Shown here one piece after another: positions 9,565-17,183 of a stretch of 64,000 nucleotides of DNA (within the stretch, counting starts at the first letter, position 1; every line of letters starts with the position of its first letter). The notes beneath the pieces were generated by a model. That model was not told the DNA's origin, searched no databases, and saw only the letters and a program-made list of their open reading frames with translations. Made by a program: the position numbers and the translations under genes. The stretch covers positions 35,780 to 99,779 of the forward strand of contig CAMNLM010000001.1 in assembly GCA_946543085.1 (NCBI GenBank), written 5' to 3'. The stretch is from an uncultured Clostridia bacterium (lineage in GTDB: Bacteria; Bacillota; Clostridia; Christensenellales; Aristaeellaceae).

Positions 9565-10341
9565 ATGAAGAAAGGACTGCTTGCGGTGACCCTGGCGCTG
9601 GTTTGCGCGCTCGCGTGCTCCGCTGTGCCGGCGGAGGTGCACACCGGCGAGGCGGCCGGAACCGACAGCGAACAGGGAAACGGCTTGCACGCCAGCATCC
9701 AGCACGTGACCGATTCCCCGGCCTGGGTCGTCGCCCTGCCCGCCGCGCAGAAGGAGGGCGTCACCCAGCTGTTTGTCGTGGCCGCGATGGCCATGGACAG
9801 AACCACGGCTTTCGTCTCCATGCACCAGAAGGACGAGAGCGGCGCGTGGAAGCAGATCCTCTCCACCCCCGGCTTTGTGGGCAGGAACGGCCTCTGCCCG
9901 GATCAGGATCACAGGGAGGGCTGCGGACAGACCCCTGTCGGCGAATACCACTTCAACAAGGCCTTCGGCATCGCGCCTGATCCCGGCTGCGCCCTTCCCT
10001 ATCTCAAGGTGAACGACGACATCTACTGGTCCGGCGATCCCGACCGCCGCTACAACGAGATGGTCGATATCCGCGACTATCCCGATCTCGCCATGGACGA
10101 CAGCGAGCACATCGTGGACTACGAGTACCAGTACCAGTACTGCCTGAACATCAGCTTCAACGAGGAGGGCACGCCCGGCCGCGGCTCCGCGATCTTCCTG
10201 CACTGCCTTGGCCCGGCCAAGCCCTACACCGGCGGCTGCGTCGCCATCCCGGAGAACATCATGAAGCTCGTGATGCAGCAGGTGCGCGAGGACTGCGTGG
10301 TCGTGATCGACACCCTGGACAGCCTGGGCGGCAGCTTCTGA
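9565..10341 (+). CDS. Secreted L,D-transpeptidase family protein (YkuD fold)
   Basis: A 258-residue protein with a signal peptide (MKKGLLAVTLALVCALACSA). The C-terminal half carries the YkuD hallmarks: TPVGEY at 123-128, His213 in FLHCLG and YTGGCVAIP at 221-229 with the likely nucleophile Cys225. YkuD enzymes cross-link peptidoglycan or attach proteins to it outside the membrane. The canonical SHGC is TGGC here, as in the ErfK/YbiS-like branch that processes tetrapeptide substrates. If Cys18/Ser19 formed a lipobox the protein could be a lipoprotein, but the context (ALACSA) is only partly convincing. Ribosome site GGAAGGAG. A strong hairpin follows the stop. Confidence 0.83.
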   Translation: MKKGLLAVTLALVCALACSAVPAEVHTGEAAGTDSEQGNGLHASIQHVTDSPAWVVALPAAQKEGVTQLFVVAAMAMDRTTAFVSMHQKDESGAWKQILSTPGFVGRNGLCPDQDHREGCGQTPVGEYHFNKAFGIAPDPGCALPYLKVNDDIYWSGDPDRRYNEMVDIRDYPDLAMDDSEHIVDYEYQYQYCLNISFNEEGTPGRGSAIFLHCLGPAKPYTGGCVAIPENIMKLVMQQVREDCVVVIDTLDSLGGSF

Positions 10342-10370
10342 TTCCCGGCTTCTCGGCAGTGTGAAACAAA

Positions 10371-10416
10371 CCCCTGCCGGCGTTCCTGTAAAGGCCGGCA
10401 GGGGCTGTTGCGATTT
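10371..10416. terminator. Bidirectional terminator
   Basis: A perfect 11-bp stem CCCCTGCCGGC/GCCGGCAGGGG (10371-10381 with 10394-10404) separates two convergent genes; a T-rich stretch follows on the minus strand (TTTGTTTC) and GATTTT on the plus strand. Confidence 0.75.
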
Positions 10417-10543
10417 TGCGATGGAAATCCGGCAGAACGGAAACCCCGCTCTTTCGGAATGAAGGGGCCCTCCGGGCGGCATGAAGGCGCAGGCAAGCCG
10501 GGCCTTGTGACGCCCGGAGGGCGGAGGACGCACGCCGCGCGGA

Positions 10544-11086
10544 TCAGCCGCGGCTCCGTCCGTCCGCCTCTGCGGGCGCGTCCTTCAGCCCGTCCAGCCA
10601 GGCCTGCGTTTCCGCGCGGTCCCTGAGGATGACAGCCTGCTTCCCGCTGTACTTTTCCAGCAGCTCATACACCCGCGGACGGCATTCCTCACGATAGCTG
10701 CGCACGAAGGCCGCCAGCTCGGGGTCCAGCTGATTCTCCGTCCAGGGGATGTCCGGACGCGCCTGCCCGACCCGCTCCGTGATGCCGCGCATGCACGCCT
10801 CCTCGCTGTAATCGAGGAAGATCACCGTGTCGCACGCGCGGATGCGCGGCTCGTAGGTCCGGCTGTAATTCCCGTCGATGATCCATTGCCTGCTCTGCAG
10901 CAGCTCGGCCAGCTTCCTGTCGAACGCCTCGCGGGAGATGTGCGTCCGGTCCGCTCTCCACCACACGTTGTCGAGATGAATCAGCGGGAGACCGGTCAGC
11001 GCCTGCAGGCTTCTCGCCAGAGTGCTCTTGCCGCTGCCGGAGCAGCCCAGAATGACGATGCGGTTGCCAAGGGCGGTTTTATTCAT
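10544..11086 (-). CDS. P-loop nucleoside/adenylate kinase-like protein (FlaR/topology modulation type)
   Basis: The protein has 180 residues from ATG 11086, chosen because the motif starts there (MNKTALGNRIVILG) and AAAGGA lies 8 bases upstream; an upstream in-frame extension is non-coding in character. The Walker A motif is GCSGSGKST. The pattern LIHLDNVWWRADRTHISREAF, with IIDGNYSRTYEPR further on, is typical of the FlaR / topology-modulation group of small P-loop kinases (AAA_17/18-like), whose substrates are mostly unknown. Its start overlaps the stop of a small membrane-protein gene (TATGA at 11083-11087), which suggests translational coupling. Confidence 0.8.
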   Translation of the reverse strand: MNKTALGNRIVILGCSGSGKSTLARSLQALTGLPLIHLDNVWWRADRTHISREAFDRKLAELLQSRQWIIDGNYSRTYEPRIRACDTVIFLDYSEEACMRGITERVGQARPDIPWTENQLDPELAAFVRSYREECRPRVYELLEKYSGKQAVILRDRAETQAWLDGLKDAPAEADGRSRG

Positions 11087-11307
11087 ACGCGTTGTCCTTT
11101 CGCCGGCGCGGGCTGTCCGGATTGGATACCGGCAGTGCGGCCCATGAGACGGGAGGGATTGCGGGCGATGATGAGCGTCACAGCCATGCCGACGGCCATC
11201 GCGATGACGGCACCCGCAGGCCCGGCCACGGGCGGGAAGGGATTGCCGGGCATGGCAGACACGCCCCAGCCCACCATGGAGCCAAAGATCATCGCCCATA
11301 TGTCCAC
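11083..11307 (-). CDS. Small membrane protein coupled to the downstream kinase
   Basis: This is a short frame of 74 codons from GTG 11307, or 69 from ATG 11292. Its TGA (11085-11083) overlaps the ATG of the kinase. Two hydrophobic segments are visible: WAMIFGSMVGWGVSA and AGAVIAMAVGMAVTLII. A PNPFPPVAGP-like linker separates them, and a polar tail follows. The hydrophobicity pattern, the exact stop-start overlap and the internal AAAGGA site serving the kinase support a real gene. The weak point is the start: no strong ribosome site is seen before either candidate. The family is not recognised; a two-helix inner-membrane protein is inferred. Confidence 0.55.
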   Translation of the reverse strand: MDIWAMIFGSMVGWGVSAMPGNPFPPVAGPAGAVIAMAVGMAVTLIIARNPSRLMGRTAGIQSGQPAPAKGQRV

Positions 11308-11476
11308 CGCTCTTATTCTACGCGAACAGGTCGCCAAACACAAGAGCGGAAACCGGAAGCGCCAAAAAACGCCTGGGCGCGGTCCTCTGCGCCGGAGCCG
11401 CCTGCCCGCATTTTTTGGCGACGTGCCGGGAACAAACCTGCTCGCCGGCCAGGCCCGCAGACGGCTGCGCGCTTGC

Positions 11477-11506
11477 TTGACACCCCGCACGGCGCCATGA
11501 TAGAAT
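11477..11506 (+). promoter_or_regulatory. Promoter of the FMN reductase gene
   Basis: TTGACA (11477-11482), an 18-bp spacer and TAGAAT (11501-11506), 36 bp before the start codon. Confidence 0.75.
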
Positions 11507-11541
11507 ACAATCAGAAAAGAAGCCCAAAGGAGGGGTCTGTA

Positions 11542-12168
11542 ATGAAAGTGCTCATGATCAACGGAAGCCCGCACCCGAACGGCTGCGTGGCCCGCGCGCT
11601 CCGCGAAATGCAGGCGGTCTTTGCTGAGGAGGGCGTGGAGAGCGAAATCATCCAGGTGGGCAACAAGGACATCCGCGGCTGCATCGGCTGCCGCCGCTGC
11701 AAGACCATCGGCAAGTGCGTTTTCAACGACCTGGTCAACGAGACCGCGCCGAAATTCGAGGAGGCGGACGGCCTGGTCGTCGGTTCTCCCGTCTATTACG
11801 CGAGCGCGAACGGCACGCTGATCTCTTTCCTGGACCGCCTGTTCTACAGCTGCGGCGCGGACAAGCGGATGAAGGTCGGCGCGGCTGTCGTCTCCGCGCG
11901 GCGCGGCGGCAACACGGCCACCTTTGACGTGCTGAACAAGTACTTCACGATCAGCGAGATGCCCGTTGCCTCCTCCCAGTACTGGAACCAGGTGCACGGC
12001 TATACGGCTGAGGACGTGGAGAAGGACGCCGAGGGTCTGCAGACCATGCGCGTGCTTGCCCGCAACATGGCCTTCCTGATGAAGGCGATCCAGCTCGGCA
12101 AGGAACAGATCGGCCTGCCCAAACGCGAGGAGAAGCACTCCTTCACAAGCTTCCCGGACGGGCTGTGA
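11542..12168 (+). CDS. Flavodoxin-fold NAD(P)H-dependent FMN reductase
   Basis: This 208-residue protein starts at the ATG behind AAAGGAGGGG. The N-terminal MKVLMINGSPHPNGCVARAL is the FMN-phosphate-binding loop of the NADPH-dependent FMN reductase family (PF03358). CIGCRRCKTIGKC is a cysteine-rich segment shared with iron-sulfur flavoproteins and related reductases, and VVGSPVYYASANGTL is the second FMN loop. It is a cytosolic reductase of quinones, flavins or xenobiotics; the exact substrate is unknown. It has its own promoter and terminator, so it is probably monocistronic. A second flavodoxin-fold protein with the same cysteine-rich motif type is at 50381-51019. Confidence 0.87.
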   Translation: MKVLMINGSPHPNGCVARALREMQAVFAEEGVESEIIQVGNKDIRGCIGCRRCKTIGKCVFNDLVNETAPKFEEADGLVVGSPVYYASANGTLISFLDRLFYSCGADKRMKVGAAVVSARRGGNTATFDVLNKYFTISEMPVASSQYWNQVHGYTAEDVEKDAEGLQTMRVLARNMAFLMKAIQLGKEQIGLPKREEKHSFTSFPDGL

Positions 12169-12188
12169 GGCTGCAAAACTGAATCCCC

Positions 12189-12230
12189 AAAGCCCGGGGC
12201 TGCGCGTGACCGGCCAGCCTCGGGCTTTTT
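12189..12230 (+). terminator. Terminator after the FMN reductase
   Basis: The stem AAGCCCGGGGCTG/CAGCCTCGGGCTT (12190-12202 with 12215-12227, one mismatch) ends in five T. Confidence 0.8.
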
Positions 12231-12409
12231 GCGTTGGCAAACGCGGGCAGCCTGTTTGGAGAAAGCTGTCCCGGGAAAGCCTTTCCCGGGGGTCCGGGCT
12301 GCAGATGAGTGGCCAGCCCCGGCTTTTTACGTTGTGAAACGCGACTCGCCTCTCCGGGAAACGGCTGCCTCTGAAAAGCCTTTCCAGGGGTTCCGGGGAG
12401 GCAAGGTTC
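12212..12409. repeat. Diverged 99-bp tandem duplication
   Basis: Two units start at 12212 and 12311 with GGCCAGCC..CGGCTTTTT.CGTTG..AAACGCG. Each also holds a GCCTTTCC-GGGG-TCCGGG motif at the same offset (12279-12298 and 12378-12397). A third copy of only the latter motif is at 12474-12493. Confidence 0.65.
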
Positions 12410-12488
12410 CCCGGGTGACAACTCGCCTTCATGGATTTACGAGGCGTGCAGGCGCAAAGTCCTCCGCGGGAGCGCCTTTCCCGGGGGT

Positions 12489-12523
12489 CCGGGGGCAGCT
12501 TTCCTCTGGAAAGCTGCCCCCGG
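12489..12523. repeat. Perfect 16-bp hairpin with 3-base loop
   Basis: CCGGGGGCAGCTTTCC (12489-12504), loop TCT, then its exact reverse complement (12508-12523). There is no T run, so it is not a simple terminator. The same design, with a CTTTCC-N3-GGAAAG core and a 16-bp perfect stem, recurs at 63005-63039. Confidence 0.8.
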
Positions 12524-12538
12524 CACAACCCTAAAACT

Positions 12539-12562
12539 CCCCTCCCCGCTTGCGGGGAGGGG
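12539..12562. repeat. GC-rich interspersed hairpin, copy 2
   Basis: The stem CCCCTCCCCGC/GCGGGGAGGGG (12539-12549 with 12552-12562) has a two-base loop, and GGGGGAGGGG follows. It matches the copies at 6971 and 62965. Confidence 0.75.
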
Positions 12563-12650
12563 TCGGGGGAGGGGTCGCAAGCGTTTGCACCTGCGCAACG
12601 TCCCAAACGCCACCAGTCAGGCTCATCTCCCGTCCTGCGCAAAGAACACA

Positions 12651-12692
12651 AAAGGCTCTTCCCCGCTCAAAAGAGAGCAGGGAAGAGCCTTT
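12651..12692 (-). terminator. Terminator of the minus-strand lipoprotein operon
   Basis: Read on the minus strand, AAAGGCTCTTCCC pairs with GGGAAGAGCCTTTT around an AGAG-rich loop and is followed by GTGTTCTTT. It ends the rplI to lipoprotein operon 39 bases after the last stop. Confidence 0.75.
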
Positions 12693-12730
12693 CCTGAACC
12701 CACTCCGGGTTCCGGGCTTCGCCCACCTTC

Positions 12731-13570
12731 TCAGCGGGTGAACTTCACCGTATGACGGAACTTGCTGTACACCGTGTCCTTATAGGTCTCGCTGTAAGTC
12801 CGCGGGCAGGTCAGCCGCATCACGATCAGCGTCTTGTTGATGCAGGTGAGGTGGATGCGTCCCCACACGGACGCGCCGGTGTCCTTGCGCACACCGTTGA
12901 AGTCGGCATAGATGCCCTTCTTGTCCATCAGCGTGCGGGAAGCCGTGTTGGTGGCGCTGAAGGAGGAATAGTCCACCTTCAGGTTGTTCATCAGCGTCTT
13001 GACTTCCTTCTTCATGTCCGTCTCGCCGTAGTTGTTGGCCACGGCGACCGCGCGCACGACCAGCTCCGCCTGGTAATCCACGGAGGGATCGGGGTTGGTG
13101 AGGATGAAGGTATCGGACGCGAGATCATTCACCTGCCAGCCGACGGGGCCGGAGAAGCTCAGGGAGAGCTTCGTGGCGTCGTAGGTCATGAAGTCGGTGA
13201 TGGTCAGCGCGGGCGCGGGGGTCGGCGTGGGCTTGTCGATCGGGTCAAGCACCACGGGCGTCGCGCCGGCGTAGGCGCTGGAGATCACCGGGGCGGGCGT
13301 GGGCACGCTGGACACGGTCGTCGCGTCCTGCCACTCGTCCTCCGCATAGGGATCCTCCTCGGACGCGGGATCATAGTCCCCGGTGTCATAATCATAGTCC
13401 GGGGTATTGTCCACCACGGGGACGATGTCGGGCACCGTCACGTTCTGGGTGGGGAGCTGATTGACGTTGGTCACGACCTGGAAGGGCTCGCTGTTGTTGG
13501 CGCTCTGGCAGGCCGTGAGGGCCAGCAGGCATACGGCGAGGGTCAGCGCAAGCCATCCGCGTTTGTTCAT
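12731..13570 (-). CDS. Putative lipoprotein of unknown function
   Basis: The protein has 279 residues from ATG 13570, which sits behind a strong GGAGGTACC site. It has a lipoprotein signal peptide with lipobox LTAC; the cysteine is at residue 20. After the anchor come an acidic, tyrosine-rich linker (DYDYDTGDYDPASEEDPY), a Pro/Thr-rich segment (KPTPTPAPA) and a C-terminal globular region of about 130 residues beginning FMTYDATKLSLSFSGPVGW. That region resembles the fold of PsbP/LpqN-like extracellular domains only loosely and I do not assign it. It is the last gene of the rplI-dnaB-yhaM transcript, so its expression may follow growth. Confidence 0.83.
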   Translation of the reverse strand: MNKRGWLALTLAVCLLALTACQSANNSEPFQVVTNVNQLPTQNVTVPDIVPVVDNTPDYDYDTGDYDPASEEDPYAEDEWQDATTVSSVPTPAPVISSAYAGATPVVLDPIDKPTPTPAPALTITDFMTYDATKLSLSFSGPVGWQVNDLASDTFILTNPDPSVDYQAELVVRAVAVANNYGETDMKKEVKTLMNNLKVDYSSFSATNTASRTLMDKKGIYADFNGVRKDTGASVWGRIHLTCINKTLIVMRLTCPRTYSETYKDTVYSKFRHTVKFTR

Positions 13571-13661
13571 CTTGGTACCTCCTATCCAAATCCTGAGGCG
13601 CAGCGGTTCTTCGCACGGGCTGCGCCTGAAGCCTATGGAAACAGTGCAGGGGCGGGGCGGC

Positions 13662-14624
13662 TCACTCCGCGTCGTCGGAGTAGCGCGGATGGTAGAGCCG
13701 GCGGTCATCCAGGTACTTGATCCGCTCGGAGAAGGCGCCTTCGGGGGTGCGCTCCTGGATGGTGAGCATCTCGTTCATCTTCGCGTCGAAGGTGTCGATC
13801 CAGTGCAGGGCCTCCGCCTCCGGGAACATCGGGCGGCGGGGGGAGCCGAACTCCGGCTCGCCGTGGTGGCTGATGAGCATGTGCTCCAGCAGGGCGAGGG
13901 TTTCGCCGGCGACGCCGGTGCTGCGGGCGGCCTCGTCCAGCCGGCTGACGCCGCGTACCAGGTGGCCGATCAGCAGGCCGTCGCGCGTGTAGTCCGCGAC
14001 GTTGCCGAGGCTGTCGCTCTGCATCTCGTCGATCTTCGCCAGGTCATGGATGATGACGCCGGCGAGCAGCAGGTCGCGGTGGAGGAAGGGATAAGCCTCG
14101 ACGATTTTCTCCGCGGTGGCCAGCATGCTGGTCGTGTGGTGCAGCAGGCCCGAGCGCTCCGCGTGGTGCATGCGCTGGGCGGCGGGGTAGAAATCCAGCT
14201 CCTCGCCGGCCAGGCGGAGCATCTCGCGCGTGATCTTTTTCAGGTTCTCGCTCTCAAAGCTGTCGATCACCCGGTCGATCTCCCCGCGCATGGTTTCCGG
14301 GGGTTCCGGGGCGCAGGGGATGAGGCGCTGCATGTCCACGCCGTCCTCGGGCTTGGCCATGCGCCAGAGCTCGATGCGCAGCTGCAAGCGTCCGTTGAAT
14401 TCCTGCACGGTGCCGCGCACCTTGATCACGCTGCCGGAGGGCGGCGGGGTTTCCAGGCCGCTCCAGTTCCAGACCTTGCAGTTGATTTCGCCCGTGCGGT
14501 CGCAGAGCGTGACGTCCAGATAGTAAGCGCCCTTCTTGTCCACGCGCTGCTCCGCGCTGCGAACCAGCAGGAAGCCTTCATAGCGCATGTCCTTGGCAAG
14601 CTGGGCGACAGTCAGTTCCTCCAT
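13662..14624 (-). CDS. yhaM: 3'-5' exoribonuclease of the YhaM type (OB fold plus HD domain)
   Basis: This 320-residue protein matches the usual YhaM length (about 314). Residues 1-110 form an OB fold of the nucleic-acid-binding type (YLDVTLCDRTGEINCKVWN). The second half is an HD phosphohydrolase-type domain with HHT at 162-164 and IHDLAK at 192-197, the metal-binding HD pair, and a later ISHHGEPEFGSP motif that is diagnostic for YhaM/CBF1. The family degrades RNA and single-stranded DNA 3' to 5'. It lies 86 bases downstream of dnaB, consistent with a DNA or RNA metabolism operon. The ATG follows AAAGGAGA. Confidence 0.92.
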   Translation of the reverse strand: MEELTVAQLAKDMRYEGFLLVRSAEQRVDKKGAYYLDVTLCDRTGEINCKVWNWSGLETPPPSGSVIKVRGTVQEFNGRLQLRIELWRMAKPEDGVDMQRLIPCAPEPPETMRGEIDRVIDSFESENLKKITREMLRLAGEELDFYPAAQRMHHAERSGLLHHTTSMLATAEKIVEAYPFLHRDLLLAGVIIHDLAKIDEMQSDSLGNVADYTRDGLLIGHLVRGVSRLDEAARSTGVAGETLALLEHMLISHHGEPEFGSPRRPMFPEAEALHWIDTFDAKMNEMLTIQERTPEGAFSERIKYLDDRRLYHPRYSDDAE

Positions 14625-14710
14625 AGAGTCTCCTTTAGTGCTGTGTTTCTTATACGATCATTCATCCGGAAGGATGGCAGTTGCCTGTTTCAGTTCTCAA
14701 GCCCACTCCA

Positions 14711-16063
14711 TCAGTAGGGCGCGCTTGAGGTCGTGCCGGGGGCCAGGTTCGCGTAGGTCGTGTATTCGCTCAGCCAGGCCAGCTTCACCGTTCCCAGGGG
14801 GCCGTTGCGCTGCTTGGAGAGGATGACCTCGCCGATGTTCTTGTCCTCCGTGTCGGGGTTGTAATAGGCCTCGCGGTGGAGGAACATCACGACGTCGGCG
14901 TCCTGCTCGATGGAGCCGGAGTCGCGCAGGTCGGACAGGATGGGCCGCTTGTCCGGGCGGTTGGCTGCCGCGCGGGACAGCTGGGCGCAGGCGATGAGCG
15001 GCACCTTCAGATCCAGCGCGATGGCCTTCAGGCTGCGGCTGATCTCGCTGACCTCCAGCTGGCGGTTCTCCGCCTTGCCGTCGGCATGCATCAGGCCGAG
15101 GTAGTCGACCACGATCAGGTCCAGGCCGTGCTCCATCATCATCCGGCGGCAGCGCGAGCGCAGCTGCGTGGGGGAGAGGCCGGCGGTGTCGTCCATATAG
15201 ATCGGCGCGTCGGCCATGGTCGTGATGGAGGTGGCGAGCTTGCCCCAGTCCTCGACAGAGAGCGTGCCCTGGCGGACCTTCTGCATGTCCACGCGGGCGT
15301 TGGAGCAGAGCATGCGCAGGGTGATCTGCTCGCGCGGCATTTCCAGCGAGAAGACCGCCACGGTCTTCCCGGCCGCGAGGCCCGCGTAGGAAGCGATGTT
15401 CATCGCGAAGCTGGTCTTGCCCATGGAGGGGCGCGCGCCGATGAGGATCAGCTCGCCCGGGTGCAGGCCCGTGAGCATCTTGTCCAGGTCGGTGAAGCCG
15501 GTCGGTACGCCGGAGATGCGGCCCTTGAGGCGGCTCAGCTCCTCGATTTGCTGGTAGGTGTTCAGCAGCACGTCGTGAATGGGCAGCAGGGTGTCTCCGC
15601 CGCCGCGGCGCATCACGATGTCGAAGATGGCCTTTTCGGAGTGGGCGAGCACATCCTCCAGCGGATTCATCTGGCTGTAGCACTCCTGCTGGATGGCCTG
15701 CGTCGCGCCAATGAGCTTGCGCAGCGTGCTCTTCTCCAGCACGATGCTGATGTAGGCCCGCACATTCGCGGTGGTCGGCACGTACTGCTCCAGCTCCATG
15801 AGGTAGGCGTCGCCGCCGATGCCCTCCAGGCTGCCGCGCCGCGCCAGCTCCGCGTCCATGGTCACCAGGTCGATCGGGCGATGCGCCTGGTTCAGGGCCT
15901 GCATGCAGCGAAAGATCTCTTTATGCTGCGGCTGGTAGAAGTCGTCCTCGGCGAGGCTTTCCATCGCCTTGTCCACCGCGCGGGGATCCTGGAGCATGGC
16001 ACCCAGGACGGAACGCTCAGCTTCCATGCTGTTGGGGGGGATGGCTGCGCGAACCTCGCTCAT
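14711..16063 (-). CDS. dnaB: Replicative DNA helicase
   Basis: A 450-residue DnaB/DnaC-type hexameric helicase that unwinds DNA at the replication fork. The N-terminal domain begins PPNSMEAERSVLGAMLQDP, a DnaB signature. The RecA-like C-terminal domain has Walker A GARPSMGKTS at 209-218 and Walker B LIVVDYLGLM. RPILSDLRDSGSIEQDADVV is the conserved late motif. It follows rplI by 216 bases, the order found in many Firmicutes. Its 5' leader contains an inverted repeat (16084-16103) just before the AAGGAGAT ribosome site. Confidence 0.97.
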   Translation of the reverse strand: MSEVRAAIPPNSMEAERSVLGAMLQDPRAVDKAMESLAEDDFYQPQHKEIFRCMQALNQAHRPIDLVTMDAELARRGSLEGIGGDAYLMELEQYVPTTANVRAYISIVLEKSTLRKLIGATQAIQQECYSQMNPLEDVLAHSEKAIFDIVMRRGGGDTLLPIHDVLLNTYQQIEELSRLKGRISGVPTGFTDLDKMLTGLHPGELILIGARPSMGKTSFAMNIASYAGLAAGKTVAVFSLEMPREQITLRMLCSNARVDMQKVRQGTLSVEDWGKLATSITTMADAPIYMDDTAGLSPTQLRSRCRRMMMEHGLDLIVVDYLGLMHADGKAENRQLEVSEISRSLKAIALDLKVPLIACAQLSRAAANRPDKRPILSDLRDSGSIEQDADVVMFLHREAYYNPDTEDKNIGEVILSKQRNGPLGTVKLAWLSEYTTYANLAPGTTSSAPY

Positions 16064-16083
16064 CGGGTGTCATCTCCTTACTT

Positions 16084-16103
16084 TGTACTCAGAGAAGAGT
16101 ACA
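16084..16103. promoter_or_regulatory. Inverted repeat in the dnaB leader
   Basis: A perfect TGTACTC-N6-GAGTACA repeat lies about 9 bases upstream of the dnaB ribosome site. It could be a protein operator or an RNA hairpin affecting translation. It has no T run. Confidence 0.45.
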
Positions 16104-16279
16104 GCTTCTTATCAAATCTAACGATAGCTCGCCTTGCAGTGGGGTTCTGCCCCCCAAAAACGGGCGGGCGAAGGGTTGCAAGGGGCGATCGCAAAGCCCC
16201 TTGCCCGCGCCCGCAGGCGCGGAACTCCTGTCGTTCGAGCAGAAAGAAACAAGACTTTAGGTGGGCCAAAGCCGCAGGC

Positions 16280-16732
16280 TTACTTTTCCGCGGCGACGAC
16301 GTGGAGCACCATGGGCGTGGTGATGCCGCTGTAGAGCCAGACGTTCACCTTGTAGTCGCCCACCTGCTTGACCTGCTCCTCGATGTCGAGCTTCTTCTTG
16401 TCCACGGCGATGCCGTGCTGCGCCTGCAGGGCGGCAGCCACGTCCGCGGTGGTGAGGCTGCCGTAGAGGCGGCCCTTCTCGCCGCACTTGACCGAGACGG
16501 TCACGACCTTGTTCTTCAGGGCGTCGGCTTTGGACTGGGCCTCGGCGCGGCGCTCAGCCTCACGGGCGTCCTCGGCGGCGCGCTTGCGCTGGATTTCCTT
16601 CATGGCGCCGGGGGTGGCCTCGACGGCCAGCTTCTTGGGGAAGAGGAAATTGCGGGCATAGCCGTCGGAGACGGTCACGATGTCGTCGCGCTTGCCGTTG
16701 CCCTTCACATCCTGCAGCAGGATAACCTTCAT
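16280..16732 (-). CDS. rplI: 50S ribosomal protein L9
   Basis: A 150-residue L9 of standard length, beginning [17 protein letters not shown] with the family signature [17 protein letters not shown], a long charged helix ([18 protein letters not shown]) and the C-terminal rRNA-binding domain. The start is ATG 16732 behind GGAGGATC; the upstream in-frame extension is leader sequence. It is the first gene of the operon with dnaB, yhaM and a lipoprotein, driven by a promoter 91 bases upstream. The usual rpsF-ssb-rpsR cluster is not next to it. Confidence 0.97.
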   Translation of the reverse strand: MKVILLQDVKGNGKRDDIVTVSDGYARNFLFPKKLAVEATPGAMKEIQRKRAAEDAREAERRAEAQSKADALKNKVVTVSVKCGEKGRLYGSLTTADVAAALQAQHGIAVDKKKLDIEEQVKQVGDYKVNVWLYSGITTPMVLHVVAAEK

Positions 16733-16822
16733 GTTCTGATCCTCCTTGTGCAAAGGCCCGGAGGCCTGTATCTCGCTCAAAGCGCATGGGGCGAACACAA
16801 GCCGCCCACTTATGCAATGTGC

Positions 16823-16850
16823 ATTGTACCACATCATCCAAAAAAATCAA
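16823..16850 (-). promoter_or_regulatory. Promoter of the rplI-dnaB operon
   Basis: Minus strand: TTGATT (16850-16845), a 16-bp spacer and TACAAT (16828-16823). Confidence 0.7.
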
Positions 16851-16980
16851 GGTTTTATTGACAAGATGTGTCGGAAATATGAAGAAAAGGTGTCACGGAG
16901 AGGCTTTCTGCTTACTTCCATATGACTGCCAAAGCTAAAGCGCAAGCAGCGAAGGGGTGCAGGCGGCTCGGAGCGCCCGG

Positions 16981-17003
16981 AAAACGCCATGTTATGGCGT
17001 TTT
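16981..17003. terminator. Orphan perfect terminator-like hairpin
   Basis: AAAACGCCAT (16981-16990), loop GTT, ATGGCGTTTT (16994-17003): a 10-bp perfect stem with A and T tracts, as in bidirectional terminators. No annotated gene ends here; both flanking transcripts run away from it. Confidence 0.55.
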
Positions 17004-17124
17004 CAGCGGAGAGCGGGCGGCAGCCCCGGACCGATCACAAAGCCCCCGGGCTGGCCCGGAGGATCAGAAATCGCAACCAATGACAGAAAAATGCGCAAAT
17101 CTGTCTGTTCTTTGCGGGTATTGC

Positions 17125-17134
17125 GTGGTACAAT
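17125..17134 (+). promoter_or_regulatory. Extended -10 promoter of the M16 peptidase gene
   Basis: CGTGGTACAAT contains an extended -10 (TGG before TACAAT, 17129-17134). The -35 region is poor (TGTTCT at the right distance). Confidence 0.5.
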
Positions 17135-17183
17135 GCTGGGGGAATTCCAGAATTGCAAACAATGACGAACGGAGGTTATGAGC

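Larger units (their letters stand above)
12169..12730. other. Non-coding block rich in palindromes and repeats
   Basis: There is no supported gene in these 562 bases. The block contains a terminator for the upstream gene, a diverged 99-bp tandem duplication (12212-12409), three copies of a GCCTTTCC/GGGG motif, a perfect 16-bp hairpin (12489-12523), the GC-rich interspersed palindrome (12539-12562) and the terminator of the minus-strand lipoprotein (12651-12692). Long open frames across it on either strand have no ribosome site and no protein-like composition. Confidence 0.75.
16733..17183. other. Divergent intergenic region between rplI and the M16 peptidase
   Basis: These 451 bases hold the rplI promoter, the M16 peptidase promoter and, between them, a TTGACA at 16858-16863 and an orphan perfect hairpin at 16981-17003. 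No protein-coding frame with a ribosome site is evident. Confidence 0.6.

Noticed and set aside
11083..12651. Single 522-codon minus-strand frame covering the repeat block
   Set aside because: Only its last 69-74 codons look protein-like; the rest runs antisense through the FMN reductase and through palindromic repeats.
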